52,966 bases of DNA from MGBC114844 sp910585855 (GTDB taxonomy: Bacteria; Bacillota; Clostridia; Lachnospirales; Lachnospiraceae), in the NCBI GenBank assembly GCA_965646165.1, contig CBFFYP010000024.1:1-52966 (forward strand), given 5' to 3'. Positions 34,966-43,900 of this stretch are shown here, piece after piece (positions within the stretch are counted from its first letter, which is position 1; every line of letters starts with the position of its first letter). The position numbers were made by a program, and so were the translations under genes. The notes under the pieces were generated by a model. It had not been told where the DNA came from. It was given only the letters and a program-made list of their open reading frames with translations, and did no database searches.

Positions 34966-35412
34966 ATGTTGACCGAAATTATTTTTATTAAAAAACTTCA
35001 TCCTAATGCAGTAATTCCTTCTTACGGGACGGAATTTGCTGCCGGGGCGGATCTATATGCCTGTATAGATAACCCTATCTCTATTCAACCGCAGGAAACG
35101 GTTTTAATTCCTACTGGAATTGCTTTAGAAATTCCGGCAGGATATGTTGGGCTTGTCTATGCCAGAAGCGGACTTGCTGTAAAACGGGGGCTTGCACCTG
35201 CCAATCAGGTCGGTGTAATTGACTCAGATTATCGTGGAGAATTGTTAGTTCCTCTTTTTAATCATTCTTCTGATTTACAGGAAGTCGCACCGCAGGAACG
35301 GATTGCTCAAATTATTTTTACTCCTTATTTAAAAGGATTTTTTACAGAAACAGACACACTAAATGATACTAAACGGCAGGACGGCGGATTTGGTTCTACT
35401 GGTAAATTTTAG
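34966..35412 (+). CDS. dut: Deoxyuridine 5'-triphosphate nucleotidohydrolase (dUTPase)
   Basis: The 148-residue trimeric dUTPase converts dUTP to dUMP and pyrophosphate, keeping uracil out of DNA. The five family motifs are visible: FAAGADLYA (I), YARSGLAVKRG (II), NQVGVIDSDYRGE (III, with the base-binding loop), QERIAQIIF (IV) and the flexible C-terminal RQDGGFGSTG (V). The start follows GAAAGGA. It lies 37 bp after nrdG and 75 bp before pyrB, and is possibly co-transcribed. Confidence 0.96.
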   Translation: MLTEIIFIKKLHPNAVIPSYGTEFAAGADLYACIDNPISIQPQETVLIPTGIALEIPAGYVGLVYARSGLAVKRGLAPANQVGVIDSDYRGELLVPLFNHSSDLQEVAPQERIAQIIFTPYLKGFFTETDTLNDTKRQDGGFGSTGKF

Positions 35413-35487
35413 ATTTTTTAGCTTTTGTTTTATATAAAATTTTATTTATGATATTTGTTATTTTATAAAAAGGAGGCTGTTATAACT

Positions 35488-36405
35488 ATGAAACATTTGA
35501 TTAGTCCTTTGGATCTTTCGGTAGAAGAGTTGGATGAGTTAATGAATGTTGCTCTTGATATCAGTAAAAATCCTAAAAAGTATGCGGAAGTCTGCCATGG
35601 AAAGAAAATCGCTACTCTTTTTTATGAGCCAAGCACCCGTACCCGTCTTAGTTTTGAAGCGGCTATGATGAATCTGGGTGGTAATGCACTTGGTTTTTCC
35701 TCTGCTTCCTCTTCTTCTGCTGCCAAGGGAGAAAGTGTAGCAGATACCATTCGCATTATATCCTGTTATGCGGATATCTGTGCTATGCGTCATCCAAAAG
35801 AAGGGGCTGCTTTGGTTGCCGCTATGAATTCTTCTATTCCGGTTATCAATGCCGGGGACGGCGGACATCAGCATCCGACCCAGACCTTAACCGATCTGAT
35901 GACCATTCGTACATTAAAGGGACATCTTGATCATCTTACGATTGGATTATGCGGAGATCTGAAATTCGGTCGTACGGTTCACTCTTTAATCAATGCACTA
36001 GTACGTTATTCCAATGTTCGTTTTGTTTTAATCTCCCCAGATGAACTGCGTGTGCCTAGTTATATCCGCCATGATGTCTTAGAGGCAAACGGAGCCGAAT
36101 ATCAGGAGGTATCTCAACTAGAAGATGCTCTTCCAAAACTGGATCTGCTCTATATGACACGGGTACAAAAAGAACGTTTCTTTAATGAAGAAGAGTATAT
36201 CCGCATGAAAGACTGCTATATTTTAGATACAAAAAAAATGACGCTTGCCCGCCCTGATATGCTGGTACTGCATCCGCTTCCTCGTGTCAATGAAATTTCG
36301 GTCGAAGTGGATAAAGATCCACGTGCCGTCTATTTTGAGCAGGTACAGTATGGGGTCTATATTCGAATGGCATTGATCTTAAAACTATTAGAAATTCAGG
36401 TTTAA
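35488..36405 (+). CDS. pyrB: Aspartate carbamoyltransferase catalytic subunit
   Basis: PyrB condenses carbamoyl phosphate and aspartate in the second step of pyrimidine synthesis. The 305 residues carry the carbamoyl-phosphate motif STRTR (49-53), the 80s loop SSSAAKGES, HPTQTLTDL near 132 and the end motif HPLPRVNEIS. The ATG at 35488 has AAAAAGGAGG upstream; an upstream in-frame extension has no ribosome binding site. It is followed by the regulatory subunit gene 55 bp on, so the enzyme is the heteromeric, allosteric type. I found no PyrR-type attenuator before it. Confidence 0.97.
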   Translation: MKHLISPLDLSVEELDELMNVALDISKNPKKYAEVCHGKKIATLFYEPSTRTRLSFEAAMMNLGGNALGFSSASSSSAAKGESVADTIRIISCYADICAMRHPKEGAALVAAMNSSIPVINAGDGGHQHPTQTLTDLMTIRTLKGHLDHLTIGLCGDLKFGRTVHSLINALVRYSNVRFVLISPDELRVPSYIRHDVLEANGAEYQEVSQLEDALPKLDLLYMTRVQKERFFNEEEYIRMKDCYILDTKKMTLARPDMLVLHPLPRVNEISVEVDKDPRAVYFEQVQYGVYIRMALILKLLEIQV

Positions 36406-36460
36406 TTTTTCTATTAAAATTTTGTCTAAAAATTTTTTATAAAAATACGGAGGTATTATA

Positions 36461-36883
36461 ATGTTAAATGTCGGCGCTCTTCAAGAAGGGTTTGTATTAG
36501 ATCATATTAAAGCAGGAAAAGCAATGTCTATTTATCATGACTTGGGGCTGGATAAAATCGAGGATTGTGTTGCTATTATTAAAAATGCACGCAGTAATAA
36601 AATGGGAAAAAAAGATATTATTAAAATCGAAGCCCCAATTGAAAGCATTAATTTAGATACACTTGGATTTATCGATCACAATATTACAGTTAATATTATT
36701 CAAAACGGTCAAATCGTTGGAAAAAAGAATTTAAAACATCCTAAAAAAATTACTAATATTGTAAAATGCAAAAATCCACGCTGTATTACTACAATCGAAC
36801 AGGAACTCGACCAAGTCTTTATTCTAACAGATGAAGAACATGCGGTTTACCGCTGTCTGTACTGCGAAGAAAAATACAATTAA
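36461..36883 (+). CDS. pyrI: Aspartate carbamoyltransferase regulatory subunit
   Basis: PyrI binds CTP and ATP and, through a zinc domain, holds the PyrB trimers together. The 140-residue protein has an N-terminal allosteric domain and four zinc cysteines at 103, 108, 132 and 135, spaced exactly as in Escherichia coli PyrI (5, 24 and 3). CGGAGGT precedes the ATG. This pairing with pyrB implies feedback control of pyrimidine synthesis by nucleotides. Confidence 0.96.
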   Translation: MLNVGALQEGFVLDHIKAGKAMSIYHDLGLDKIEDCVAIIKNARSNKMGKKDIIKIEAPIESINLDTLGFIDHNITVNIIQNGQIVGKKNLKHPKKITNIVKCKNPRCITTIEQELDQVFILTDEEHAVYRCLYCEEKYN

Positions 36884-36906
36884 AAAGAAAGTGCAGGATA
36901 TCAAAA

Positions 36907-37725
36907 ATGGATTATCAAATGTTAGTTTTAGACATTGACGGAACACTGACCACTTCTAAAAAAGAAATCAGTCCCGCCACAAAAGAAGCATTGCTTGCAA
37001 TTCAAGAAGAAGGTTATTATGTGGTATTAGCTTCCGGCAGACCCACCGGAGGAATGATACGATATGCCAAAGAACTCCAGTTAAAAAAATATGGAAATTA
37101 TCTGCTTTCTTTTAACGGTGCAAGAATTATCAACTGTAAAACACAAGAAATTATCTATGAAAAAACACTTCCTCAAAATGTAATTCCAAATCTCTACCAA
37201 GAAGCACTTCGATTTGGTGTCGGAATTCTTGCCTATCAGGAAGACTATATTATTGCTGGTACTCCAATCGACCGCTATATGGAACTTGAATCTAAAATCA
37301 ACGCCCTTCCGATTAAAGAAGTACCGCAATTTGATACCTATGTTTCTTTTCCTTCCAATAAATGCCTTATGACGGGAGAACCCAATCTTCTGCTTAAAGT
37401 GGAGGCTGCACTAAAAGAACAATACCATACATATCTCAGTATCTATCGATCCGAACCCTATTTCTTAGAAATAATGCCTCAGCGCATTGATAAAGCACAC
37501 TCACTTCAAAAACTGGTCACTTCACTTGGACTTACTATGGATCAAATGATTTGCTGCGGAGATGGGTTTAATGATGTTACTATGATTGAAGCAGCAGGAC
37601 TTGGCGTTGCTATGTCAAATGCACAGGATATTGTAAAAGAAGCGGCTGATTATATAACAGATTCCAATGATAATGAAGGAATTGTTCAGGTGATACAAAA
37701 ATTTCTTAAATATTCTAATAACTAA
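36907..37725 (+). CDS. Cof-type HAD-superfamily hydrolase
   Basis: The 272-residue phosphatase has HAD motif I DIDGTLTTS (nucleophile Asp about 9), motif II ASGRP near 45, motif III lysine around 195 and motif IV GDGFNDVTMIEAAG near 218, with a C2-type cap between motifs II and III. This is the Cof/YidA/SupH group that dephosphorylates sugar phosphates or cofactors in the cytoplasm. The substrate cannot be named. It follows pyrI by 23 bp and is probably the last gene of that transcript. A family A repeat starts 20 bp after its stop. Confidence 0.92.
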   Translation: MDYQMLVLDIDGTLTTSKKEISPATKEALLAIQEEGYYVVLASGRPTGGMIRYAKELQLKKYGNYLLSFNGARIINCKTQEIIYEKTLPQNVIPNLYQEALRFGVGILAYQEDYIIAGTPIDRYMELESKINALPIKEVPQFDTYVSFPSNKCLMTGEPNLLLKVEAALKEQYHTYLSIYRSEPYFLEIMPQRIDKAHSLQKLVTSLGLTMDQMICCGDGFNDVTMIEAAGLGVAMSNAQDIVKEAADYITDSNDNEGIVQVIQKFLKYSNN

Positions 37726-37744
37726 AGTTTTTGTTTTCGCTGAG

Positions 37745-38033
37745 AGGACACTATTTTGGCTATAACTTCTGCTGAAATACACAGGATTTTTTTCATATCC
37801 TGCTTCCATGCAGGGTATGAAAAAAAAGGTGCGTGTTTAGCCCGTACAAAAGGGAAGCGATATCTTACCGTGAAAAAACTCTTTCCTTACACCAGTCACA
37901 TTTCGCCAGCCATACGGGCGAATTGCGCACCGGTTCGTCCGGTTGGATGCCAAAAGGGCAGAAATCTTAGAATTTCTTACTTCCCAAAGAGCGAAGCAGC
38001 AGACCAATAGGAAAACCAAAATCCAGCGTCCCC
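37745..38033 (+). repeat. Family A element, single diverged copy
   Basis: The core is complete: hairpin CATATCCTGC/GCAGGGTATG, then GGTGCGTGTTTAGCCCGTAC and TACGGGCGAATTGCGCACC. The first stem is GGTGCG/CGCACC, a second compensated variant. The outer arms are shorter and more diverged (ACTTCTGC against GCAGAAATC), ending AGCGTCC. It lies between convergent genes. Confidence 0.85.
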
Positions 38034-38048
38034 CTCTATCCCCCATTT

Positions 38049-40991
38049 TTAAGCCTCAAACAAATTCCTCTTCTGCAAAAGTATCTCCGACTTCCCGATT
38101 GCCTCTTCACTTCCAATCGCACAAACCGCTCCATCTTCCAATACAGCCCGAATTGCCGGTGCTAATCCCCGTATCGTTTCCTGTGTCGCCATAAGAATTT
38201 CCTCTCTTTCCTTTTGCAGCATCTCATTGGTTATCCCCATCATATAGTTGCTCAAAGCCCGTACCCCCTTACTATAAGGAGTCAAAGGCGTATCCAAATC
38301 ACTTATTGTCCCAATAATATATTTTGTCATATCCCGATCTTCTACCGTAAAGTTCTCTACATAATCAACAATCCCTTCATAAACTTGATTTGTTTCATCC
38401 ATATGTGGATCACGATACGATACAAAATAAGAATCTCCGTTTCGCAAAAAGCTGCTCATACACCCATAAGCACCGCCCTTTACCCGAATATTTAACCACA
38501 TATACTCATAATTCATAATCACGGTTAAAATCTTCATCGCCCCGCTAAATTCATATCCAGCATTGCGGAAATTCCCTACTCTTGCTACATACTGCACCTG
38601 AGAAGAAGTCTTAAATCCTTCATTTTTCTTATCTATTACAAATTCCTTCTCTGTTTTATCTATATCCGTTTTACTTTCCGTAACTTCTTCCTTTTCTTTC
38701 TTAAGCCGATTTACCAGCAAAGAAACCTTTGTCTTTATCTGCTTATACCCTTCTTCATCCGCTGTATAACTGATAAAGAAATTTTCCCTTGTAAATAATT
38801 TTTTCGCTACAGAAGCCAGCTTCTCTGCTATCTCAGTTTTCTTCTCTTCAAAATGCTTTTCCAATTCTTCAATAAATTGAAAATATTCTAGCCCTGTTGT
38901 CTGATCCATCTTTCGATAACCCGGAGAAAGATAAGCCAAAGCGTGCATTACCGCTAAACTATGCCCACCAGACAATGCCTGCGCCTGTGCTCTTGACTTT
39001 ATCTCAGCAATAATCTCATACAGCCGTCTGCTGTCCGTAAATTCCGTTTCAAACATCATCTCCTCTGCCAAAGAAAACAAATAATCCTGCTTCTCATACA
39101 AAGCCTTACCAGATACCTCAAACGCCGTACAGTTTGTTTTTGCATCCTGACAATTCAAATAAGTAGAAATACTTGCCGACAAACCGCCTGTATGAAAATC
39201 TATCTCATTTGCCAATTCCCCATAGGAATGTTTTTTGGTATCCATAAATCCAAGTACATTTTTCAATAAAGAAGCATACTTTAATTCCTCCTTTGTCAGC
39301 CCTTCCGCTAAAAATAAAAAGCTAATATAACCGATTCCATTGGTATACAGATTTTGAAACAATACTTTTGTTCCCTCTTCTTCCCTTACCTCATTTGGAT
39401 AATCCATCGCTTTCTTTCCGATATCTTCTCTTGAAAGCAGCGGAATTTTTTCTAAATCCTCTTTTTTACTTGGTTCATCCTGATACTGCTTTAAATGTTT
39501 GGTGCGGCTTACAATCTCTTCTATCTCTGCCTCAGAAAACAATGCCTTTTTCTCTCTTAAAGCAGCAGCAAGCGCTTCCTCTCTCTTTGTCGTAAGCCCG
39601 CTCTGCGGCTCTAATATCACAATAGAAGCATGTGAATTATCCAATATTTTTTCCCGAATCAACCTCTCAAAATATCCGGTTGCAATCTGTGTCCGCAGCC
39701 ATGCAAATACTTTATTGCAATCCAAATAATCAAATGGATTTTCTTCTTGATAAATCCAGCTTCCAAATATCTGCAGACTATACATCAGTCCTTTTGGATA
39801 TCTGCCAAAATCAGCTTCCCGATATTGAAATTCCAATGTATTGATTGCCGCTTCCAATGCCTTTTTATCCAATCCTGTTTCACAAATCTTTGTCAGTGTA
39901 TCCGTAATAATTGATAAAAACTGCTCCTTTTTCTCCAATTGTGTATTCTTTGCCACAATCGAAAGATATGCTCCTTTCAATTCCATATCAAAACTGCCAA
40001 CTACTTCTGCACCAATCTTTGCCTCCAAAAGTGCTTTCTTTAACGGTGCTCCTGGTGAAGACAACAGCGTATACTTTAAAATCTCAAATGCCGTACACAA
40101 TGTCACATCCTGCCCTTCCCCTATTGACACATTATAAGAAAGATAAGCCGCATTTTTTGTATCTTCTCCCTCTGCCACAGAATATGGTTTCCTGATTTCT
40201 TTCACCTCAGCAAACGGCATTTGTTTCTTTACAGCCGAATTTACCGAAATCGCCTCAAACTTTCCAAGATACTCCCGATCTAACCATTCTAACTTTTCCT
40301 CCATATCCATATCCCCATAGAGATAGATAAAACTATTAGAAGGGTGATAAAACATCCTATGAAAATCTAAAAACTGCTGATAAGTCAAAGTAGGAATTAC
40401 ATCTGGATCTCCCCCTGATTCATACTGATAAGAAGTATCAGGATAAAGAGAAGCTAAAATCATCCGACTCAAAACCCCGTTAGGAGAAGAAAAAGCCCCC
40501 TTCATCTCATTATAGACTACCCCATTAATCTTTAACTCATCCTCCTTTTCCTTCATCTCATAACTCCAGCCCTCCTGCCGAAAGATCTCCTCCTTTTGAT
40601 AAATATTAGGATAAAATACCGCATCCAAATAAACATGCATCAAATTTTGAAAATCCTTCTCATTACAACTGGCAACCGGATACAATGTCCGATCCGGATA
40701 AGTCATTGCATTTAAAAACGTATTCAGCGACCCCTTCACCAATTCCACAAACGGATCTTTCACCGGAAAATGCTTTGAACCACAAAGCACCGAATGTTCC
40801 ATAATATGCGGTACTCCCGTACTGTCAGAAACAGGGGTACGAAACCCGATATTAAATACCTTATTTTCATCCTTATTTTCAATCAGCACCAAACGTGCCC
40901 CCGTCTTTCTATGCTTCAAAAGATAACCAACAGACTGAATATCCGGCAGCTCCCTCTCTTTTAATAATTCATATATCTTACTTTCTTTCAT
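38049..40991 (-). CDS. M16C-family zinc metallopeptidase (presequence protease-like)
   Basis: The 980-residue peptidase is a full four-domain M16C enzyme. The inverted zinc motif HIMEH (residues 62-66) is followed by SVLCGSKHFPVKDPF, and a second zinc Glu is expected near 140-145 in YNEMKGAFS. A coiled hinge around 490-520 links the two halves, and the second half has the substrate-binding RVKGGAYGC near 850. Relatives degrade short peptides in an enclosed chamber. No signal peptide is present, so it is cytoplasmic. The start has AGGAG eight bases before ATG. Its peptide substrates are unknown. Confidence 0.93.
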   Translation of the reverse strand: MKESKIYELLKERELPDIQSVGYLLKHRKTGARLVLIENKDENKVFNIGFRTPVSDSTGVPHIMEHSVLCGSKHFPVKDPFVELVKGSLNTFLNAMTYPDRTLYPVASCNEKDFQNLMHVYLDAVFYPNIYQKEEIFRQEGWSYEMKEKEDELKINGVVYNEMKGAFSSPNGVLSRMILASLYPDTSYQYESGGDPDVIPTLTYQQFLDFHRMFYHPSNSFIYLYGDMDMEEKLEWLDREYLGKFEAISVNSAVKKQMPFAEVKEIRKPYSVAEGEDTKNAAYLSYNVSIGEGQDVTLCTAFEILKYTLLSSPGAPLKKALLEAKIGAEVVGSFDMELKGAYLSIVAKNTQLEKKEQFLSIITDTLTKICETGLDKKALEAAINTLEFQYREADFGRYPKGLMYSLQIFGSWIYQEENPFDYLDCNKVFAWLRTQIATGYFERLIREKILDNSHASIVILEPQSGLTTKREEALAAALREKKALFSEAEIEEIVSRTKHLKQYQDEPSKKEDLEKIPLLSREDIGKKAMDYPNEVREEEGTKVLFQNLYTNGIGYISFLFLAEGLTKEELKYASLLKNVLGFMDTKKHSYGELANEIDFHTGGLSASISTYLNCQDAKTNCTAFEVSGKALYEKQDYLFSLAEEMMFETEFTDSRRLYEIIAEIKSRAQAQALSGGHSLAVMHALAYLSPGYRKMDQTTGLEYFQFIEELEKHFEEKKTEIAEKLASVAKKLFTRENFFISYTADEEGYKQIKTKVSLLVNRLKKEKEEVTESKTDIDKTEKEFVIDKKNEGFKTSSQVQYVARVGNFRNAGYEFSGAMKILTVIMNYEYMWLNIRVKGGAYGCMSSFLRNGDSYFVSYRDPHMDETNQVYEGIVDYVENFTVEDRDMTKYIIGTISDLDTPLTPYSKGVRALSNYMMGITNEMLQKEREEILMATQETIRGLAPAIRAVLEDGAVCAIGSEEAIGKSEILLQKRNLFEA

Positions 40992-41059
40992 CCTATTTTC
41001 TCCTATTTTTTCATTTTAATATAATACATTAGCTACAAACCTTTTCATAATACCAAGCC

Positions 41060-41200
41060 GGACGCTGGCAGCATAGGGAAATTCTTTGCTGGGGCCGTTT
41101 GCACTAAGGCTTCCTCGCAGCGGACACTAAGACGCTAAAATACAGCGTCTAAGTGCCGGCGGGAAGCAATACCCCTGCAAAGAACCTCCCTATGCTGCCA
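41060..41200 (-). repeat. Family B element with diverged arms
   Basis: GGACGC begins the element. The arms GGCAGCATAGGGAAATTCTT and GCAAAGAACCTCCCTATGCT pair although they share almost no sequence with the arms of other copies. The inner hairpin AAGACGCT/AGCGTCTAA and the core GGAAGCAATA/AGGCTTCCTC are recognisably family B. Confidence 0.78.
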
Positions 41201-41315
41201 ACTATTTTTTCCAAGCGAAATATTTATTTTATATCATTTTACCACTCAAAGATGTTTTTTCAATACACTTCTACATTTTAAAATGAGAGCAGCTACTACG
41301 AACAAAAATGACTAT

Positions 41316-41447
41316 CAAATCATTTCCCGTCAGCACTTAGACGCTGTATTGCTGTATTTTAGCATCTTAGTGTCCACTATGAAAATAAGAAATGCTAAGC
41401 GCAAGCAGGTTCAGAACCGAACCCTATTTGGCTTTCGGCGTTCCCAT
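41316..41447 (+). repeat. Family B element lacking its left arm
   Basis: ATCATTTCCCGTCAGCACTT, the inner hairpin (with a small duplication, GCTGTATTGCTGTATTTTAG), GAAATGCTAAGCGCAAGC and the terminal GGCGTTCCC are present. The left arm is lost. It forms a tail-to-tail pair with 41060-41200; together they fill the gap before scpB. Confidence 0.75.
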
Positions 41448-41469
41448 CCCAACGGCGTTCTTCCCCCCA

Positions 41470-42006
41470 TTATTTTAACTGCACTTCCTCTATTTGTTCT
41501 TTGTTCACATCAGGAAGCTCCTCTAAAGAACTCACCCCAAAGCACCGCAAAAACTCCTCTGTTGTAGCAAAAAGAATCGGTCGTCCGGGTGCATCAAGCC
41601 GTCCTGCCTCACAAATCAAATGATACTCAATCAGTTTATTAACGGCATGATCGCACTTCACTCCACGAATCTTTTCAATCGCCGTCTTAGTAACAGGCTG
41701 TTTATAAGCAACAATCGCCAATGTTTCCAAAAGTGTATCTGTAAGCACCTGTTTTTTAGGAACAGAAGCAATCCGTATCAAATATTCATACATCTCTTTT
41801 CTAGTACACATCTGATAGGAATTTTCCAGCTCTAAAATCTGAATCCCTCTGTTCTCCCTCTGGTATCGCTCCATCATCCGATGCAAAAGTTCTTTTGTCG
41901 TCTGTAAATCGCAGGAAATCGCAGCAGCAATCCGTTCCAGCTCCACCGAATCTCCCATAGCAAATAAAATCGCCTCAACCGCCGCTTCCTGTTCTTGCAT
42001 CTCCAT
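41470..42006 (-). CDS. scpB: Segregation and condensation protein B
   Basis: ScpB joins ScpA and SMC in the bacterial condensin that organises the chromosome. The 178-residue protein has the two winged-helix domains typical of the family (EAILFAMGDSVELERIAAAI at the start; LETLAIVAYKQPVTKTAIEK near 95; RGVKCDHAVNKL). Length is normal. It begins 18 bp after scpA on the same strand. The exact start is unsettled between two nearby ATGs because the ribosome binding site is weak. Confidence 0.96.
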   Translation of the reverse strand: MEMQEQEAAVEAILFAMGDSVELERIAAAISCDLQTTKELLHRMMERYQRENRGIQILELENSYQMCTRKEMYEYLIRIASVPKKQVLTDTLLETLAIVAYKQPVTKTAIEKIRGVKCDHAVNKLIEYHLICEAGRLDAPGRPILFATTEEFLRCFGVSSLEELPDVNKEQIEEVQLK

Positions 42007-42024
42007 TCTGCCCTACTTTCCGAT

Positions 42025-42765
42025 TTATAATGCACAAATTAAAATCTCATCTCCAAACTTTTCCTGTTCTACCCGAATAGTACTGACCTTCACTAACTCC
42101 AATACCGCAAGAAAAGTCACAATCACATCCATTCTTTCCGCCTGTTTTTCCAAAAGCGCACGAAATCCAAACTTTTTATGTTCTATCAAAAAACGCTGAA
42201 TCTCATGTATTCTATCCTGCAAACGAACGGTTTCCTTTTCAATCCGCCCAAACCGGCTGCGAACCGGATCGACTCTTTCCTCCTGCCGCCGCATCACCTC
42301 CTGAAAAATCGTATGAAGCTGCACCAAAGTAACATCAGATAGCAGCTTTGTGGTATCGACAGGCTCCTGATATGCCAAAACCTCCGGCGGAACGGTTTCC
42401 TTTTTAAAGAAATATCTGCCCGCATCCTGCTGCTGCCCCTTTAACTTTTCAGAAATATATTTAAACCTTTTATACTCCAAAAGCTGTTCCACCAACTCCT
42501 GTCTAGGATCCCCTCCCTCTTCTTCCTTATTCTCTTCACAAGGCAGCAGCATCTTTGATTTCACCGCAATCAAAGTAGCCGCCATTACCAAAAATTCACT
42601 TACCACCTCCAAATCCTGCCTCTCCATTGCATTAACATAAGCAAGATACTGTTCTGTAATTGTTACAATCGGAATATCATAAATATTTACCTTATTTTTC
42701 TCAATCAAATAAAGCAGCAAATCCAACGGTCCTTCAAAGACTTCCAGCTTTATTGGTATTCCCAT
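42025..42765 (-). CDS. scpA: Segregation and condensation protein A
   Basis: ScpA is the kleisin that bridges SMC heads and binds ScpB. The 246 residues show the N-terminal SMC-binding region (IKLEVFEGPLDLLLYLIEKN, 5-24), a charged middle (DPRQELVEQLLEYKRFK) and a C-terminal winged helix ending VEQEKFGDEILI. It is first in the scpA-scpB pair. The upstream region holds a decayed IS605-type element, so the native promoter may have been affected. The ribosome binding site is weak. Confidence 0.96.
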   Translation of the reverse strand: MGIPIKLEVFEGPLDLLLYLIEKNKVNIYDIPIVTITEQYLAYVNAMERQDLEVVSEFLVMAATLIAVKSKMLLPCEENKEEEGGDPRQELVEQLLEYKRFKYISEKLKGQQQDAGRYFFKKETVPPEVLAYQEPVDTTKLLSDVTLVQLHTIFQEVMRRQEERVDPVRSRFGRIEKETVRLQDRIHEIQRFLIEHKKFGFRALLEKQAERMDVIVTFLAVLELVKVSTIRVEQEKFGDEILICAL

Positions 42766-42789
42766 CCATCTACCGTTACTGAAAACTTA

Positions 42790-42940
42790 TAAAAAGTTGT
42801 AAACTTTTATGTTTCATTTCTACTTCAGCGTGTATGCTTTCATACTGTCGAAACAGATACTACTCACAAGTTCGTATACACTCCATAGACGTAAATTCCT
42901 GACTAACGTATCAGTACCTATCTGTATTAACTGGAAAATA
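42790..42940 (-). mobile_element. 3' end of an IS200/IS605-family element (candidate omega-RNA and right-end region)
   Basis: Downstream of the tnpB remnant the minus strand has GAAAGCATACACGCTGAAGT and then AAAAGTTTACAACTTTTTAT, a segment resembling the non-coding tail of IS605-type elements that makes omega-RNA and the right-end hairpin. The boundary is approximate and rests on recollection of related elements. Confidence 0.45.
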
Positions 42941-43360
42941 TTATGTTACAAATTGCCCCAAAAAAACATGTTCTCCATATCTTTTCAAATTCAAAGCAGC
43001 TTGATCATCTCGATCCATTACATTTCCACTTTTCATCATCCCTTTTACATTTAAATCCTCTAAACAGATAAAACTTGGTTCTCGTTTTATAATAGAAGAT
43101 GATATATCATGTAAATAATTATGACGGATATTTGTTAGCCTGTGGTTTAATTTTAAAAGTTCTTTTTCTCTTTTTATAATGTTACATGTTTTACAGTAAC
43201 TTTCCCCTTTCTTGTTTTTCTCATATCTTCTTGATACGGAACGCTGTAGCCTACGTTTTCTTTTTTCTAGTTTTTTTACTTTTTGTGATTGATTTATGTT
43301 CTGGTATTTATTTTTATCGGAACATACGGCTAAGTCTTTGATACCAAAATCAATTCCAAT
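42941..43360 (-). pseudogene. tnpB: tnpB remnant (IS200/IS605-type RNA-guided nuclease), truncated and internally deleted
   Basis: The frame reads IGIDFGIKDLAVCSDKNKY (RuvC I), a basic helical stretch (VKKLEKRKRRLQRS), SFICLEDLNVKGMMKSGN (RuvC II Glu) and then jumps straight to VMDRDDQAALNLKRYG (RuvC III Asp). About 60-80 residues that normally hold the zinc ribbon between these blocks are missing. An in-frame TAA stands immediately before RuvC I, so the N-terminal half is gone. The frame is otherwise open for about 139 codons. The three acidic residues of the active site are retained by chance or because decay is recent. No tnpA is nearby. Confidence 0.85.
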
Positions 43361-43452
43361 GCCCAGTTATAAGCAAATCAAGCTGTGCCTGCATCTATTA
43401 TTATCCTAATTTCTTAACGTTTGTGCGGATACACTCAATATTTTTGGAAATT

Positions 43453-43519
43453 CATTGATAGAATAATATTTACTCATAATAAAATTTCCTTATAATATTT
43501 ACACTTTATTCTATCAATG
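43453..43519. repeat. Long-armed palindrome upstream of the tnpB remnant
   Basis: CATTGATAGAATAA (43453-43466) and TTATTCTATCAATG (43506-43519) are perfect inverted repeats. Between them ATAATATTTAC occurs twice as a direct repeat. It may be the left end of the IS605-type element or a separate small palindromic element. Nothing else is seen between 43520 and 43650. Confidence 0.7.
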
Positions 43520-43654
43520 TAAGTTATAAAAATTCAATAGATATTTATAATTTTTTATAAATTTATTTCATCTGCTATCAGCCCCCTATCTCTTTTATTT
43601 CCCACACACAACTACAGCAAACATTTTATAATTTTTTTCAGTCTGACATACACA

Positions 43655-43799
43655 GCCGAAAGCCGAAGGGAGCTCTATGCAGGGTCATCATTTCCCGTCG
43701 GCACTTAGGTGCTGTCTTTTAGCACCTTATGTGTCCGCTACGAGGAAATGCTAAGCGCAAGCGGGCTCGGAATAGAGCTCCCTTCGGCTTTCGGCGTCC
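43655..43799 (+). repeat. Family B element, best-preserved copy
   Basis: The two outer arms (starting GCCGAAAGCCGAAGGGAGCT) are perfectly complementary over 24 bases. The inner hairpin is AGGTGCT/AGCACCT, and the core has CATTTCCCGTCGGCAC facing GTGTCCGCTACGAGGAAATG. The right end is GGCGTCC. The 100 bp between it and the phosphoesterase stop codon show no feature. Confidence 0.87.
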
Positions 43800-43900
43800 C
43801 CATCCCATCCACTTCAAAAACTATAACTGTTTGCTACAGTATTAGCTACTATTTTTCAGCAAAATTACAGTCAGTTTCCAGCCAATTTGATTTTACTAAA

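Noticed and set aside
35413..35487. A PyrR-type attenuator or riboswitch before pyrB
   Set aside because: The 75-bp gap is A/T-rich, with no anti-terminator/terminator pair or PyrR-binding loop visible.
41283..41567. Plus-strand open frame of 94 codons before scpB
   Set aside because: It runs through the family B element and into the antisense of scpB, and has no ribosome binding site.
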